DNA of 64,000 bases from VRUE01 sp963728365 (GCA_963728365.1 CAVSJI010000003.1:62001-126000); one strand, 5' to 3'. Numbered from the stretch's first letter, positions 35,152 through 43,603 are shown. Numbers and translations: made by a program. The notes: generated by a model not told the origin, from the sequence alone.

Positions 35152-35849
35152 GCGTGACCGGCGAGAAGCTGCTGCGGATTGGGGAGCTGGCCGAGGCTTC
35201 GGGGGTGCCCGTGCCTACGATCAAGCATTACCTGCGCGAGGGACTCTTGCCGGACCCGGTCAAGACGAGCCGCAACATGGCCTACTACCCGCCGGAGTTC
35301 GTCGAGCGGATCGGGCTGATCAAGCAGCTGCAGGAGGAGCGCTTCATGCCGCTGAAGGCGATCAAGGCCGTGCTCGACGAGGGGCCGGAGCGCGCCCGCG
35401 CGCTGCTCGAGCTGGAGGACCGGATTCTCGACCGTGCCCTGGCGGGCGAGCGCACCCGGACCAGCGCCGCCGAGGTGCGCCAGCGCTACGGGGTCCCCAA
35501 GGAGGTGCTCGACCGGCTCGAGCAGATCGAGGTGCTCAGCCCCAACAGCCGCGGCTATTCCCCCTCTGACGTGAAGATCATCGAGGCGATCGGGCGCTTT
35601 CGCGCCGGTGGCTACGACGAGCAGATCGGCTTCACCGTCTACGACACGCTGCGCTACAAGAAGGCGATCGAAGACCTCGTTCGCCAGGAGGTGGAGGTGG
35701 TGATCGACCGTCTCGCCGGGGAGGTGCCGCCCGAGCGGGTAGTCGAGATGCTCCAGTCCGGCGCCCAGCCCCTGCAGGACCTGATCGCCGCCCTGCACAC
35801 GAAGCTGATGGTCGCCGAGCTCGAGCGTCACCGCGCCGGTCGCGGCTGA
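35148..35849 (+). CDS. MerR family transcriptional regulator
   Basis: 233 aa. N-terminal winged helix of MerR type: LLRIGELAEASGVPVPTIKHYLREGLLPDPVKT in outline, with YYPPEFVERIGLIKQLQEERFMPLKAI as the second helix pair. A further domain (KIIEAIGRFRAGGYDEQIGF) looks like a second MerR-like or effector unit. No metal-binding cysteines are visible. The ATG overlaps the CoA-transferase stop by 4 bases, so it is probably the regulator of the 30606-35151 catabolic operon. Confidence 0.85.
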   Translation: MSVTGEKLLRIGELAEASGVPVPTIKHYLREGLLPDPVKTSRNMAYYPPEFVERIGLIKQLQEERFMPLKAIKAVLDEGPERARALLELEDRILDRALAGERTRTSAAEVRQRYGVPKEVLDRLEQIEVLSPNSRGYSPSDVKIIEAIGRFRAGGYDEQIGFTVYDTLRYKKAIEDLVRQEVEVVIDRLAGEVPPERVVEMLQSGAQPLQDLIAALHTKLMVAELERHRAGRG

Positions 35850-35903
35850 CGATTGAGAGAGCAAATCGCACAGCTCTCAACCCCGGCAAGCCTGGCGCCA
35901 ACC

Positions 35904-35936
35904 TATACTGCTCCCACACCGATTGACTGGTCAATC
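35904..35936. promoter_or_regulatory. Promoter -10 and TetR-type operator before nitrilase-tetR
   Basis: TATACT at 35904-35909 fits a -10 box. GATTGAC-TG-GTCAATC (35921-35936), a perfect 7-bp inverted repeat, lies just downstream, about where transcription would start. This suits simple repression by the TetR protein encoded as the second gene of the unit. Related sites occur at 15154 and 55286. Confidence 0.7.
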
Positions 35937-35952
35937 AACCAGGAAGGCAGGC

Positions 35953-36777
35953 TTGCGGGCAGCCGTCGCACAACTCAACTCCACCGCCGAGAAGGCGCGC
36001 AACCTGGAAACGGCGGAGCGCCTCGTGCGCGAGGGCGCCGGCCGTGGCGCCGAGCTGGTCGCGCTGCCGGAGAAGTGGAACCTGCTGGCAGCCGGCGAGG
36101 AGCTGCTCGCCGGCGCCGAGCCGCTCGACGGTCCGAGCCTGGGCGCCGCCCGTTCCTGGGCGCGCGAGCTCGGCATCCACCTGCTCGCCGGCAGCGTCGC
36201 CGAGCGCGGCGCCGGCGAGAAGTCCTTCAACACATCGGTGCTGATCGGGCCGGGAGGCGAGGACCTCGCCACCTACCGCAAGATCCACATGTTCGACGTC
36301 GACGTCGACGGGGTCGCCTACCGCGAGTCCGACTACGAGGAACCCGGCGAGGAGATCGTCGCCGCCTCACTCGGCGAGGTCGGGCTCGGGCTCAGCGTCT
36401 GCTACGACCTGCGCTTTCCCGAGCTCTTCCGGATCCTCGCCGTGCGCGGCGCCCGGATCCTCGCGGTCCCCTCGGCCTTCACCCGGGCAACCGGCCGCGA
36501 CCACTGGGAGCCGCTGCTGCGGGCGCGGGCGATCGAGAACCAGGCCTTCGTGCTCGCTCCCAACCAGGTCGGCGAGGCGCCGCCGCACTTCGTCTCCGGC
36601 GGCCGCTCGATGATCGTCGACCCCTGGGGGGTGGTGCTGGCGACCGCCCCCGACGGCGAGGGCGTCCTCACCGCGGACCTCGACCTCGCCGCGCAGGAGC
36701 GGATCCGCGCGGAGCTGCCCGCGCTCGCCAACCGCCGTCCTGCCGCCTACGCTTGGCCGCAGGAGGCCCACGCCTGA
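35953..36777 (+). CDS. Carbon-nitrogen hydrolase (nitrilase superfamily, Nit/omega-amidase-like)
   Basis: 274 aa from a TTG preceded by AGGAAGG. The E-K-C triad is visible: ELVALPEKWNL (Glu), YRKIHMFDVDV (Lys) and SVCYDLRFPELFR (Cys). VSGGRSMIVDPWGVVLA is the conserved C-terminal block. This set resembles omega-amidase/deaminated-glutathione amidase rather than true nitrilases. An upstream in-frame TTG at 35923 would lie inside the operator and is less likely. The stop overlaps the ATG of the TetR gene. Confidence 0.88.
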   Translation: MRAAVAQLNSTAEKARNLETAERLVREGAGRGAELVALPEKWNLLAAGEELLAGAEPLDGPSLGAARSWARELGIHLLAGSVAERGAGEKSFNTSVLIGPGGEDLATYRKIHMFDVDVDGVAYRESDYEEPGEEIVAASLGEVGLGLSVCYDLRFPELFRILAVRGARILAVPSAFTRATGRDHWEPLLRARAIENQAFVLAPNQVGEAPPHFVSGGRSMIVDPWGVVLATAPDGEGVLTADLDLAAQERIRAELPALANRRPAAYAWPQEAHA

Positions 36778-37382
36778 TGGCCAAGGCTCCCGCCGCGGCG
36801 ATCGACCGCCGCCGCCAGATCCTCGACGCGGCGATCCGCGTCTTCGCCCGCCAGGGCTTCCACTCGACTCGCGTCGCCGACATCGCCGACGAGGCCGGCG
36901 TCGCCTACGGGCTCGTCTACCACTACTTCAAGTCCAAGGACGAGGTGCTCAACGAGCTCTTCAGCGAGCGCTGGTCGCTGCTCCTGACGGCGATCGAAGA
37001 GGCCGACCGCGAAGGCGTCTCGCCGCGCGCCAAGCTCGAGGCCGTGGCCGGCTTCATCGTCGACTCCTACCGCCACGACCCGGAGCTGATGAAGGTGATC
37101 ATCGTCGAGGTGACCCGCGCCGCCAACTCCTTCGGCCGCACCCACCTCTCCGAGATCCGCCGCGCCTACGACTCGATCGCGAAGATCGTCGCCGAGGGCC
37201 AGGAGGCGGGCGACTTTCGCCGCGACATCGACCCGAACTTCGTCTCGATGTCCTTCTACGGGGCGGTCGAGCAGCTGCTCTCCGGCTGGATCTTCGAGGT
37301 GATCCCGGCCGCAGACGCCGACTTCGACCAGGCAAAGACCTTGCTGGTCGGCACGATCTGCGACGGTCTCGAGCCGCGATAG
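36777..37382 (+). CDS. TetR family regulator (FadR-like)
   Basis: 201 aa. DNA-binding domain RRRQILDAAIRVFARQGFHSTRVADIADEAGVAYGLVYHYFKSKDEVL in outline (about 10-57), strongly TetR-like. The ligand domain contains MKVIIVEVTRAANSF and LSGWIFEVIPAADADFDQA, similar to acyl-CoA-responsive TetR members. Coupled to the nitrilase gene and preceded by the palindrome at 35921. The same palindrome type upstream of the SDR at 15084 and the aldehyde dehydrogenase at 55267 suggests a small regulon. Confidence 0.88.
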   Translation: MAKAPAAAIDRRRQILDAAIRVFARQGFHSTRVADIADEAGVAYGLVYHYFKSKDEVLNELFSERWSLLLTAIEEADREGVSPRAKLEAVAGFIVDSYRHDPELMKVIIVEVTRAANSFGRTHLSEIRRAYDSIAKIVAEGQEAGDFRRDIDPNFVSMSFYGAVEQLLSGWIFEVIPAADADFDQAKTLLVGTICDGLEPR

Positions 37383-37398
37383 GTAAGGTCGCGCCATT

Positions 37399-37554
37399 GT
37401 GGGTAATGTCGAGCCAGTGATCGAGAACGAGATCGTCAAACGCCTCGCCTGGAGCGGGCTGCTCGCCGCGAGCAGCGCCCTCGCCAGCATCGCGGCGGCG
37501 CGGATCGCCGCCTTCGTCTGGAGGCGCGTCTTCGACGAGGAGCCCCCCGAGTAG
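37399..37554 (+). CDS. Small DUF4235-like membrane protein
   Basis: 51 aa from a GTG at 37399 (AAGG upstream; another in-frame GTG at 37417). One membrane helix (LAWSGLLAASSALASIAAARIAAF is the hydrophobic stretch in outline), then WRRVFDEEPPE, which matches the ending of DUF4235 proteins. It lies immediately before a membrane-helper gene set (37556-38235), probably in the same transcript. Confidence 0.6.
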   Translation: MGNVEPVIENEIVKRLAWSGLLAASSALASIAAARIAAFVWRRVFDEEPPE

Positions 37555-37555
37555 C

Positions 37556-37987
37556 GTGGCCGACGGAGTCGCCCCTCAGTCAGAGGACGAGCGCTCGGTC
37601 GCCGAGCTCGTCATCGACGTCGCCGAGAAGAGCTCCTCGCTGGTTCGCGAGGAGATCGAGCTCGCCAAGGCCGAGGTCTCCGAGAAGGTCGGCAAGCTGC
37701 TGCGCGGCTCGGTCGTCGGCATCGCCGCGGGCGCCTTCGCCTTTCTCGCTCTGATCCTCGTCATGCAGGGAGTCGCCTGGCTGCTCGCCGAAGAGGTCTT
37801 CGACGGCAACGCCTGGCCGGGATTCTTCGTCGAGGCCGCCCTCTTCCTGCTGATCGCGGCGCTGGCGGGCCTCGTCGCCTACCGCGCCGTGCGGGCCGGC
37901 GCACCGCCGGTGCCCAAGCAGGCGATCGAGGAGGCGAAGCTGACCAGGGAAACGCTCGAAGCGGGATCGAAGGCGGGTGGCGAATGA
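37556..37987 (+). CDS. Phage-holin-like superfamily (DUF1469/Act_Holin) membrane protein
   Basis: 143 aa, GTG start 2 bp after the previous stop. The helix VAELVIDVAEKSSSLVREEIELAKAEVSEK is the family's amphipathic N-terminal block. Two membrane helices follow (VVGIAAGAFAFLALILVMQG and FFVEAALFLLIAALAGLVAY), ending in a polar tail. The family is common in actinobacteria next to DUF3618 genes, as here; the role is unknown, probably envelope related. It overlaps the next gene by 4 bases. Confidence 0.8.
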   Translation: MADGVAPQSEDERSVAELVIDVAEKSSSLVREEIELAKAEVSEKVGKLLRGSVVGIAAGAFAFLALILVMQGVAWLLAEEVFDGNAWPGFFVEAALFLLIAALAGLVAYRAVRAGAPPVPKQAIEEAKLTRETLEAGSKAGGE

Positions 37988-38235
37988 GCGCCCAGCCAGA
38001 GCCCGCGCGGCCCTCGACCGCTGGCCTGCCGGGCCGCAGCGCGGCGGAGATCCGCCGTGACATCGACATGCAGCGACGCGACCTGGGCGGCTCGGTCGAG
38101 CTGCTGCGCGGCCGCGTCGCCGAGCTCACCGACTGGCGCCGCCAGGTTTACGAGCATCGCTCGCAGCTGATCGTCGGCGCTGCCGTCGCGGGCTTCGCGA
38201 TCGGCGGCCTGATGATGCTGCGCCGCCGCCGCTAG
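37984..38235 (+). CDS. DUF3618 family protein
   Basis: 83 aa. SAAEIRRDIDMQRRDLGGSVELLRGRV is the DUF3618 signature (AEIRxDIExxRxxLxxxVdxL type), followed by one C-terminal membrane helix (LIVGAAVAGFAIGGLMML) and a basic RRRR end. Always small and usually beside holin-like proteins; function unknown. ATGA overlap with the upstream gene. Confidence 0.82.
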   Translation: MSAQPEPARPSTAGLPGRSAAEIRRDIDMQRRDLGGSVELLRGRVAELTDWRRQVYEHRSQLIVGAAVAGFAIGGLMMLRRRR

Positions 38236-38243
38236 GTCGCTGG

Positions 38244-38480
38244 ATGGCTGCCGACCTGGCCGAGATCGAGCGGATGATCGCCGACGCCCTGCCCGGCGCG
38301 CGGGTCTCAGTCGCCGACGAAACGGGGACCGGCGACCACCTGCGGGCGACCGTCGCCGCGCCCCAATTCGAGGGCCTCACGCGGATCGCCCAGCACCGCC
38401 TGGTCAAGGCCGCGGTGTCCGAGCGCTTCGATGACGGCACGATCCACGCCCTCTCGGTGAAGACCGAGCTGCCGGGATAG
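38244..38480 (+). CDS. BolA family protein
   Basis: 78 aa. VAAPQFEGLTRIAQHRLVKAAVSERFD fits the BolA helix-turn-helix-like motif and the invariant C-terminal histidine appears in GTIHALSVKTELPG. BolA-type proteins bind CGFS glutaredoxins through a shared [2Fe-2S] cluster, and exactly that partner is encoded 7 bp downstream. Likely role: iron-sulfur cluster handling or redox-linked regulation. Confidence 0.9.
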   Translation: MAADLAEIERMIADALPGARVSVADETGTGDHLRATVAAPQFEGLTRIAQHRLVKAAVSERFDDGTIHALSVKTELPG

Positions 38481-38487
38481 CTACTCT

Positions 38488-38877
38488 GTGGCCATGGCCG
38501 ACGCCGAGCTGAAGCAGAAGGTCGAGGAGCTGATCGCCGGGAACCCGGTGCTGCTCTTCATGAAGGGCACGCCGGAGGCGCCGCGCTGCGGCTTCTCGAT
38601 GCGGGTCGTGCAGGTGCTCGACACGATGGACGTCGAGTACGGCGCGGTTGACGTTCTGCAGGCGCTGCAGCCGCTGCGCGAAGCGACCGCCGAGATCTCC
38701 GACTGGCAGACCTTCCCTCAGCTCTACGTCAACGGAGCGCTGCTCGGTGGCGCCGACATCGTCGAGGAGATGTTCGACTCCGGCGAGCTTGCCGAGGCGC
38801 TCGGCGTCGAGCAGCCCGAGGCCGCGCCGGCTCCGGAGGCTCCCCCGGCACAGTCCCCGCCGCTGCAGATCGAATAG
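38488..38877 (+). CDS. Monothiol CGFS glutaredoxin (Grx4 type)
   Basis: 129 aa. VLLFMKGTPEAPRCGFSMRVVQVLD holds the CGFS active site; DWQTFPQLYVNGALLGGADIVEEM holds the TFPQ(L/V)Y and GG glutathione-binding blocks. It carries a [2Fe-2S] cluster with glutathione or a BolA partner. A 20-residue Pro/Ala-rich tail is extra. The GTG at 38488 or the ATG at 38494 may be the start. Together with BolA and the IscA-type gene at 39854 it forms a local Fe-S group. Confidence 0.92.
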   Translation: MAMADAELKQKVEELIAGNPVLLFMKGTPEAPRCGFSMRVVQVLDTMDVEYGAVDVLQALQPLREATAEISDWQTFPQLYVNGALLGGADIVEEMFDSGELAEALGVEQPEAAPAPEAPPAQSPPLQIE

Positions 38878-39034
38878 ACGGTTTCATCTCTGACTGGGCG
38901 CGCCCGCTATGTCTCGGTCTCCGCGACCGAGCGGCGTCGGCTGTGTTTTCAGAGATCCGCCCGTCGGGTATTCGAGGGGTGCGCTTAGAGAGCCATCGGC
39001 GCCGCCCGGCGCGCGCGCCAAAGGGAGGGAAAGC

Positions 39035-39808
39035 ATGCGCAGGATTCTGCTGGCAGCACTGGCGCTGGCCGCCGCGATGGCGGTTGCCGTGGCGGGTATC
39101 GCCGCCGCCGAGAAGCCGACCGTGGTCAGGGCCGGCAACCTCGTCTTCAAGATCAACGGCGGCGTCTCGCCGCGCAAGCTGCCCCGCAGGCGGCTCGCGC
39201 CGATCACCCTGCACGCGGCGGGAAACATCAGCACGACCGACGGCAGTCAGCCGCCCGCGCTGAAGGAAGTCACGATCGACTTCGACAAGCACGGCACCGT
39301 CAACGCCAGGGGCCTGCCCGTCTGCCGACCTGGAAAGCTGCAGGCGACCGACACCCAGCACGCCAAGGAAGCCTGCCGGGGCGCGATCGTCGGCACCGGC
39401 AAGACCCGCGTCCGGGTCGCCTTCCCCGAACAGGCACCGTTCGAATCGAGCGGCCCGCTGGTGCTCTTCAACGGCGGCGTTCACGGTGGCGTGACGACGA
39501 TGTACATCCACGCCTACGTCAACGTGCCGGCCCCGACCGCGATCGTCACCCGGATCAGGATCAAGAAGATCCACAAGGGGCGCTACGGGACCCGCGCGAT
39601 CGCCTCGATCCCAGTGATCGCCGGCGGTAGCGGCTCGGTCGTCCAGTTCAACCTCGCCGTTCACCGCCTCTTCAAGCGGCACGGCAAGAAGCAGAGCTAC
39701 CTGCTGGCAAGGTGCGCCAACGGCCACTTCTTCGCCCACGCGGTTGCCAAATACCGCGACGGAAGGACCGTCGCCGGCAACGTCGTCCGCGCCTGCACGC
39801 CGCGATAA
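39035..39808 (+). CDS. Secreted protein of unknown function
   Basis: 257 aa from the ATG at 39035 (GGAGGG just upstream). Signal peptide ILLAALALAAAMAVAVAGIAAAE. The mature part is beta-rich and basic: VFKINGGVSPRKLPRRRLAPITL, PPALKEVTIDFDKHG, GLPVCRPGKLQ, and a C-terminal VVRACTPR; two cysteine pairs (C in LPVC, EACRG, ARCANG, RACTP) could form disulfides. I recall similar proteins as multi-copy families in Solirubrobacterales, which supports the taxonomic guess. No function is assigned. Confidence 0.75.
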   Translation: MRRILLAALALAAAMAVAVAGIAAAEKPTVVRAGNLVFKINGGVSPRKLPRRRLAPITLHAAGNISTTDGSQPPALKEVTIDFDKHGTVNARGLPVCRPGKLQATDTQHAKEACRGAIVGTGKTRVRVAFPEQAPFESSGPLVLFNGGVHGGVTTMYIHAYVNVPAPTAIVTRIRIKKIHKGRYGTRAIASIPVIAGGSGSVVQFNLAVHRLFKRHGKKQSYLLARCANGHFFAHAVAKYRDGRTVAGNVVRACTPR

Positions 39809-39853
39809 GGCGCTCACGAACGGGGCGTCGCGCCAAGCAGAGGGCGCGGCGCC

Positions 39854-40240
39854 TCAGACAGCGGCTGCGGCCTCGGAATCGTCCTTGACCTGGAAAGAGG
39901 ATCCGCAGCCGCAGGCGGCGACCACGTTGGGATTGTTGACCTGGAAGCCGGCGCCCTGCAGGCCTTCGACGTAATCGACCTCCGAGCCGAAGACGAACTG
40001 CATGCTGACCTTGTCGACGATCACCGCGACGCCGTCGACCTCGAAGACGTGGTCGTCCTGCTTGGTCTTGTCGAAGGCGAGCGCGTACTGGAAGCCCGAG
40101 CAGCCGCCGCCGCGCACGGCGACCCGCAAAGCCTGGTCCTCCGACCCCTCCTGACCGCCGAGCAGCTCGGCGATCTTGGCGGCGGCCTTCTCGGTCAGCG
40201 AGATTGCGGCCTGGGTCGTATCGGTCTGCGCATCGGTCAC
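39854..40240 (-). CDS. HesB/IscA family iron-sulfur insertion protein (ErpA-like)
   Basis: 128 aa, GTG start. The three Fe-S ligating cysteines are in GGGCSGFQYAL and the AACGCGSSFQV ending, as in A-type carriers. Delivers Fe-S clusters to apoproteins. It is convergent with the secreted-protein gene and divergent from the degV gene (41 bp apart), and lies close to the BolA-glutaredoxin pair. Confidence 0.92.
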   Translation of the reverse strand: MTDAQTDTTQAAISLTEKAAAKIAELLGGQEGSEDQALRVAVRGGGCSGFQYALAFDKTKQDDHVFEVDGVAVIVDKVSMQFVFGSEVDYVEGLQGAGFQVNNPNVVAACGCGSSFQVKDDSEAAAAV

Positions 40241-40281
40241 TTCAGAAAGTGTAGCGAGAGACCTGAGAGAATCGATTTGGT

Positions 40282-41157
40282 TTGAGTCCCGCCGCCGAAA
40301 CAGCCGTCGTCTGCGACTCGACCGCCTACCTGCCGGATGAGTCGATCGAGCGGCTCGGCATCCACCGGATCAGCCTCTACGTCGCTGTCGACGGGGTGCA
40401 GGAGCCGGAGATCGGGATCGTCGATTACGCCGCCTTCTACGAGAGGTTGCGGGCCTCGGAGGGCGGGGCCACGACCTCGCAGCCGTCGATCGGCGACTTC
40501 CTTTCGGTCTACGAGCCGCTCCTCGACGAAGGCCGGGAAATCGCCTCGATTCACATCTCCTCGGGCATCTCCGGAACCTTCGAGGCCGCCGGCCAGGCTC
40601 GTGAGCGGTTGATCGCCGAAGGCAAGGGCGGCGAGCGGATCCACCTCTTCGACTCGCGCTCGGCCTGCGGCGGGATGGGCTACTCGGCTCTGGCTGCCGC
40701 CGCGGCGGCGCGGAGCGGCGGGGACGGCGAGGAAGCGGTCGCCCGTGCCGCGCGGGCGCGACAGGAGCTGAAGATGTGGTTTGCGATCGACACGCTCGAG
40801 TATCTGCGGCGCGGCGGCCGGATCGGCGGCGCCCGCGCCTGGATCGGCTCGGCTCTGAAGATCAAGCCGATCCTCACGCTCGAGGAGGAGATCACCCCGG
40901 TCGAGCGCGTCCGCACGCGGGCCCGCTCGATCGAGCGGCTGCGCGACTACGCTCGTCAGCGCCACGAGTCCGGGCTCGACGCCTGGGTGATTCAGCACAT
41001 CCAGGACCCCGAGGCGGCCAACGCCCTGGCCGACGACTGCCGCGAGATCTTCGGTTGCGAGCCGGTCTACATCTCCGAGATCGGGCCGGTGATCGGCGCC
41101 CATGTCGGGCCCGGGCTGCTGGGCGTTGGCAGCGTCTCCAAAGACGTGCTCAGCTGA
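40282..41157 (+). CDS. DegV family fatty-acid-binding protein
   Basis: 291 aa, TTG start. AVVCDSTAYLPDESIERLGI is the DegV opening, GATTSQPSIGDFLSVYE the fatty-acid head-group site with TSQPS, and IHISSGISGTFEAAGQA the second binding loop. FDSRSACGGMGYSALAAA and KPILTLEEEITPVERVRTR complete it. The family (FakB) binds fatty acids for phosphorylation by a FakA kinase; no kinase gene is nearby. The stop is immediately followed by palindromic element copy 2. Confidence 0.92.
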   Translation: MSPAAETAVVCDSTAYLPDESIERLGIHRISLYVAVDGVQEPEIGIVDYAAFYERLRASEGGATTSQPSIGDFLSVYEPLLDEGREIASIHISSGISGTFEAAGQARERLIAEGKGGERIHLFDSRSACGGMGYSALAAAAAARSGGDGEEAVARAARARQELKMWFAIDTLEYLRRGGRIGGARAWIGSALKIKPILTLEEEITPVERVRTRARSIERLRDYARQRHESGLDAWVIQHIQDPEAANALADDCREIFGCEPVYISEIGPVIGAHVGPGLLGVGSVSKDVLS

Positions 41158-41272
41158 GAGGCCGTCCCGGTAGGGGTTCCACTTAACTTTTTCGGTGGAG
41201 ACGCCGAGAGCTGACGCCTCGCGTCTCACGACGAAAAAGTACAAGACGTTCCACCCCTACCGGGACGGCCTC
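41158..41272. repeat. Palindromic element family A, copy 2
   Basis: 115 bp. The outer arms are a perfect 19-bp inverted repeat: GAGGCCGTCCCGGTAGGGG (41158-41176) and its complement (41254-41272). Inner halves: TTCCACTTAACTTTTT and AAAAAGTACAAGACGTTCCA. The element begins on the base after the DegV stop and ends on the base before the TTA stop of the convergent glycosyltransferase gene, so it is the whole intergenic region. Confidence 0.95.
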
Positions 41273-43603
41273 TTACGCGCGAACGCCTTCCCGGGCGGGC
41301 GAGCCCTCCCGCGGAACTGGTTGTGGCTTGAGGCGGACCGGGGCGGTGGAGAGGGCCTGGACGCGCAGGTCGCTCCAGGTGAGACCCTCGCGGACCAGGG
41401 CGGGGAGGCCAAGGGTGACGGCGGTGGCGATCTCCACGGCCTGCAGGATCACGCCGTAGGCGAGGGCGTCGGCGGTGCCGATGCCGAAGCCGGTGTGCAG
41501 GACGCTGATCACCGCCAGCTGGAAGACGCCGATGTTGGACGGCGTCGCCGGGACCACGGCGGTCACGTTGACGGCGAAGAGCACGGCGGCCGCGGCGCCG
41601 ATTCCCGCCCGATCGCTGAGCCCCAGCGCGGCGAGCAGCGCCCAGCAGGCGGCGAGCTGGATCGCCCAGGCGCTGAGCTGCGCGGCCGCCGCGGCGAAGC
41701 CACGGCGCGGCGTGCGGAAGACGCTCAGCCCGGCCCGGACCTGAATCAGGGCCGAGTGCATCCAGGCGCCGATCCGCGCCAGGCGGCCGTTGCCGTTGCG
41801 CCGCATCAGTGGCGGCCCGACGAGCACGACGAGCAGCAGGATCAGCGGCAGGAAGCTGAAGGCGAAGAGCTTCTGCGTGCTCGAGTGGAAGAGGTCGGTG
41901 GTCGAGACGATGATCACGCCGAGCAGCACCAGGGCGACGAGGTTGAGCACGGTCTGGGAGACCAGCGTGCCGAGCAGCACCGGGAAGGTCTCGCGCATCC
42001 GCCCGGTCCGCCGGGCCAGCGACATCGCCCTCGCCGGCTCGCCGAGCCGGGCCGGCAGCGTCGCCGACATCAGCACGCCGATCATCGTCGCCGAGGTGAC
42101 GTCGCGCCGCCGTACCGGCGCCAGGGGCAGTGCCGCGCGCACGATCCAGTACCAGGACGCGGCGCGGAAGAAGAGCGAGAGCGCCATCAGCGCGCAGGCA
42201 ACCAGCACCCAGCTGAGGTCGGAGCGGACGATGCTTTCGACCACGTTGTCGACGCCGATCTTCTGCGCCGCCAGGGCGGTCAGTCCGACGCCGATCGCGC
42301 CGGCGGCGGTGAGCCCCACGCGGCGGGCGACCTGGCGGCGCCGTTTGGCCGGCTGCGCCGGGGCCGGGTCGAGCGAGGGCAGCTTGCGCGGCGGGCGGGG
42401 CGGCAGGCCGTCTGCCGGTCGCAGCCCCATCCAGAGCGCCGCCCGCTCGGTCGAGGTCTGCGGCTGCGGGGCCTCGATCGCGCGCTCGTAGACCGCGGTG
42501 ACCCGCTCGGCGACGTGCGGCCAGGCGTAGCGCTCGGCGCTCTTGCGTGCCGCCCGCCCCATCGCCGCCAGCCGCTCGGGCTCGTGGTGGACGCGCTGCA
42601 GCTCCTCTGCGAGGCGCTGCGGGTCCCCGGGCGGGACGAGAATGCCGTCGACGTCGTCGGTGACGACGTCGCTGTAGCCGGCGATCGCCGAGGCGATCAC
42701 CGGTGTGCCGGCGGCGAAGGCCTCGGTGAGGACCATGCCGAAGCTCTCGCCTGAGAGCGAGGGGGCGCAGAGCACGTCGGCTTCTTGCATCGCCGTCTGC
42801 AGCGCCGGGCCGGAGACGCGGCCGCGGATCTCGATCGCGCGGATCGTCTCGGGGTCGGCCAGGTAGCGCAGCACGTCCTCGCGCTCGGCGCCGATCACCG
42901 TCAGCCGGCTCGGCACGTGCTCGACCAGGGCGCCGAAGGCGGAGAGCAGGATCGGCAGGCCCTTGCGCTCCTCCGGGCGGCCGACGAAGAGCAGGCGCAG
43001 CTCCTCCGAAGCGGGCTTGGGGCCGCTTGGCGCGGCGGCGACGTCGACCCCGTTGGGGATCACCTCGTAGTGGCCGCCGTACCAGCGGGCGCCGGTCCAG
43101 GCCGCTGCCTCGGAGACCGCGATTCGCGCCGCCAGGCGGTTGAACATGCGCCGCGCGCCGAGGCCGGTGGCGATGTAGTTGGGGACCGGCTTGGTCGAGT
43201 AGGCGTGGAAGGTGCCGACGGCGGGGATCTGGCTGCCCAGCGCTGCGTTCCAGCCGACCAGCGGCACCAGCGGCTCGTGGATGTGAACGACGTCGTAGCG
43301 GCCCTCGCGCAGCTCGCGGCGCGGGGCGCGCGCGCCGCCCGCCGGGAAGGGGGCGAGGTTGGAGACCGCGCCGTTGGCGGGGAAGCCAACCGTGCGCCCG
43401 AGTGGAATCAGGTAGTCGGGCGCCTCACGCGACTCCGGGGCAGCTCGATGCAGCCCCTTGCTGAGCCGGCCAGGGGGATCGAAGGGCGCCAACACCCGAA
43501 CGTGGTGACCGCCGCCGATGAACTCCTCGGCGAGTGCCTCCACGTGCCGGTTCACGCCGCCCTGGTAGCTCCAGGAATATGGCGAGACGAGTGCAATCCG
43601 CAC
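41273..43603 (-). CDS. GT4 glycosyltransferase fused to LPG-synthase-type flippase domain
   Basis: 776 aa from the GTG at 43603 (MRIALVSPYSW). Residues 1-400: GT-B glycosyltransferase with GGVNRHVEALAEEF, VIPNGVDV, LLFVGRPEERKGLP and the donor-site ESFGMVLTEAFAAGTPVIAS. Residues 420-750: a multi-helix membrane domain like PF03706 (MprF N-terminal flippase; TLPARLGEPARAMSLARR, VVPATPSNIGVFQLAVI). It probably makes and translocates a mannosyl- or glycosyl-lipid in one polypeptide. The stop directly abuts palindromic element copy 2. Confidence 0.88.
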   Translation of the reverse strand: MRIALVSPYSWSYQGGVNRHVEALAEEFIGGGHHVRVLAPFDPPGRLSKGLHRAAPESREAPDYLIPLGRTVGFPANGAVSNLAPFPAGGARAPRRELREGRYDVVHIHEPLVPLVGWNAALGSQIPAVGTFHAYSTKPVPNYIATGLGARRMFNRLAARIAVSEAAAWTGARWYGGHYEVIPNGVDVAAAPSGPKPASEELRLLFVGRPEERKGLPILLSAFGALVEHVPSRLTVIGAEREDVLRYLADPETIRAIEIRGRVSGPALQTAMQEADVLCAPSLSGESFGMVLTEAFAAGTPVIASAIAGYSDVVTDDVDGILVPPGDPQRLAEELQRVHHEPERLAAMGRAARKSAERYAWPHVAERVTAVYERAIEAPQPQTSTERAALWMGLRPADGLPPRPPRKLPSLDPAPAQPAKRRRQVARRVGLTAAGAIGVGLTALAAQKIGVDNVVESIVRSDLSWVLVACALMALSLFFRAASWYWIVRAALPLAPVRRRDVTSATMIGVLMSATLPARLGEPARAMSLARRTGRMRETFPVLLGTLVSQTVLNLVALVLLGVIIVSTTDLFHSSTQKLFAFSFLPLILLLVVLVGPPLMRRNGNGRLARIGAWMHSALIQVRAGLSVFRTPRRGFAAAAAQLSAWAIQLAACWALLAALGLSDRAGIGAAAAVLFAVNVTAVVPATPSNIGVFQLAVISVLHTGFGIGTADALAYGVILQAVEIATAVTLGLPALVREGLTWSDLRVQALSTAPVRLKPQPVPREGSPAREGVRA

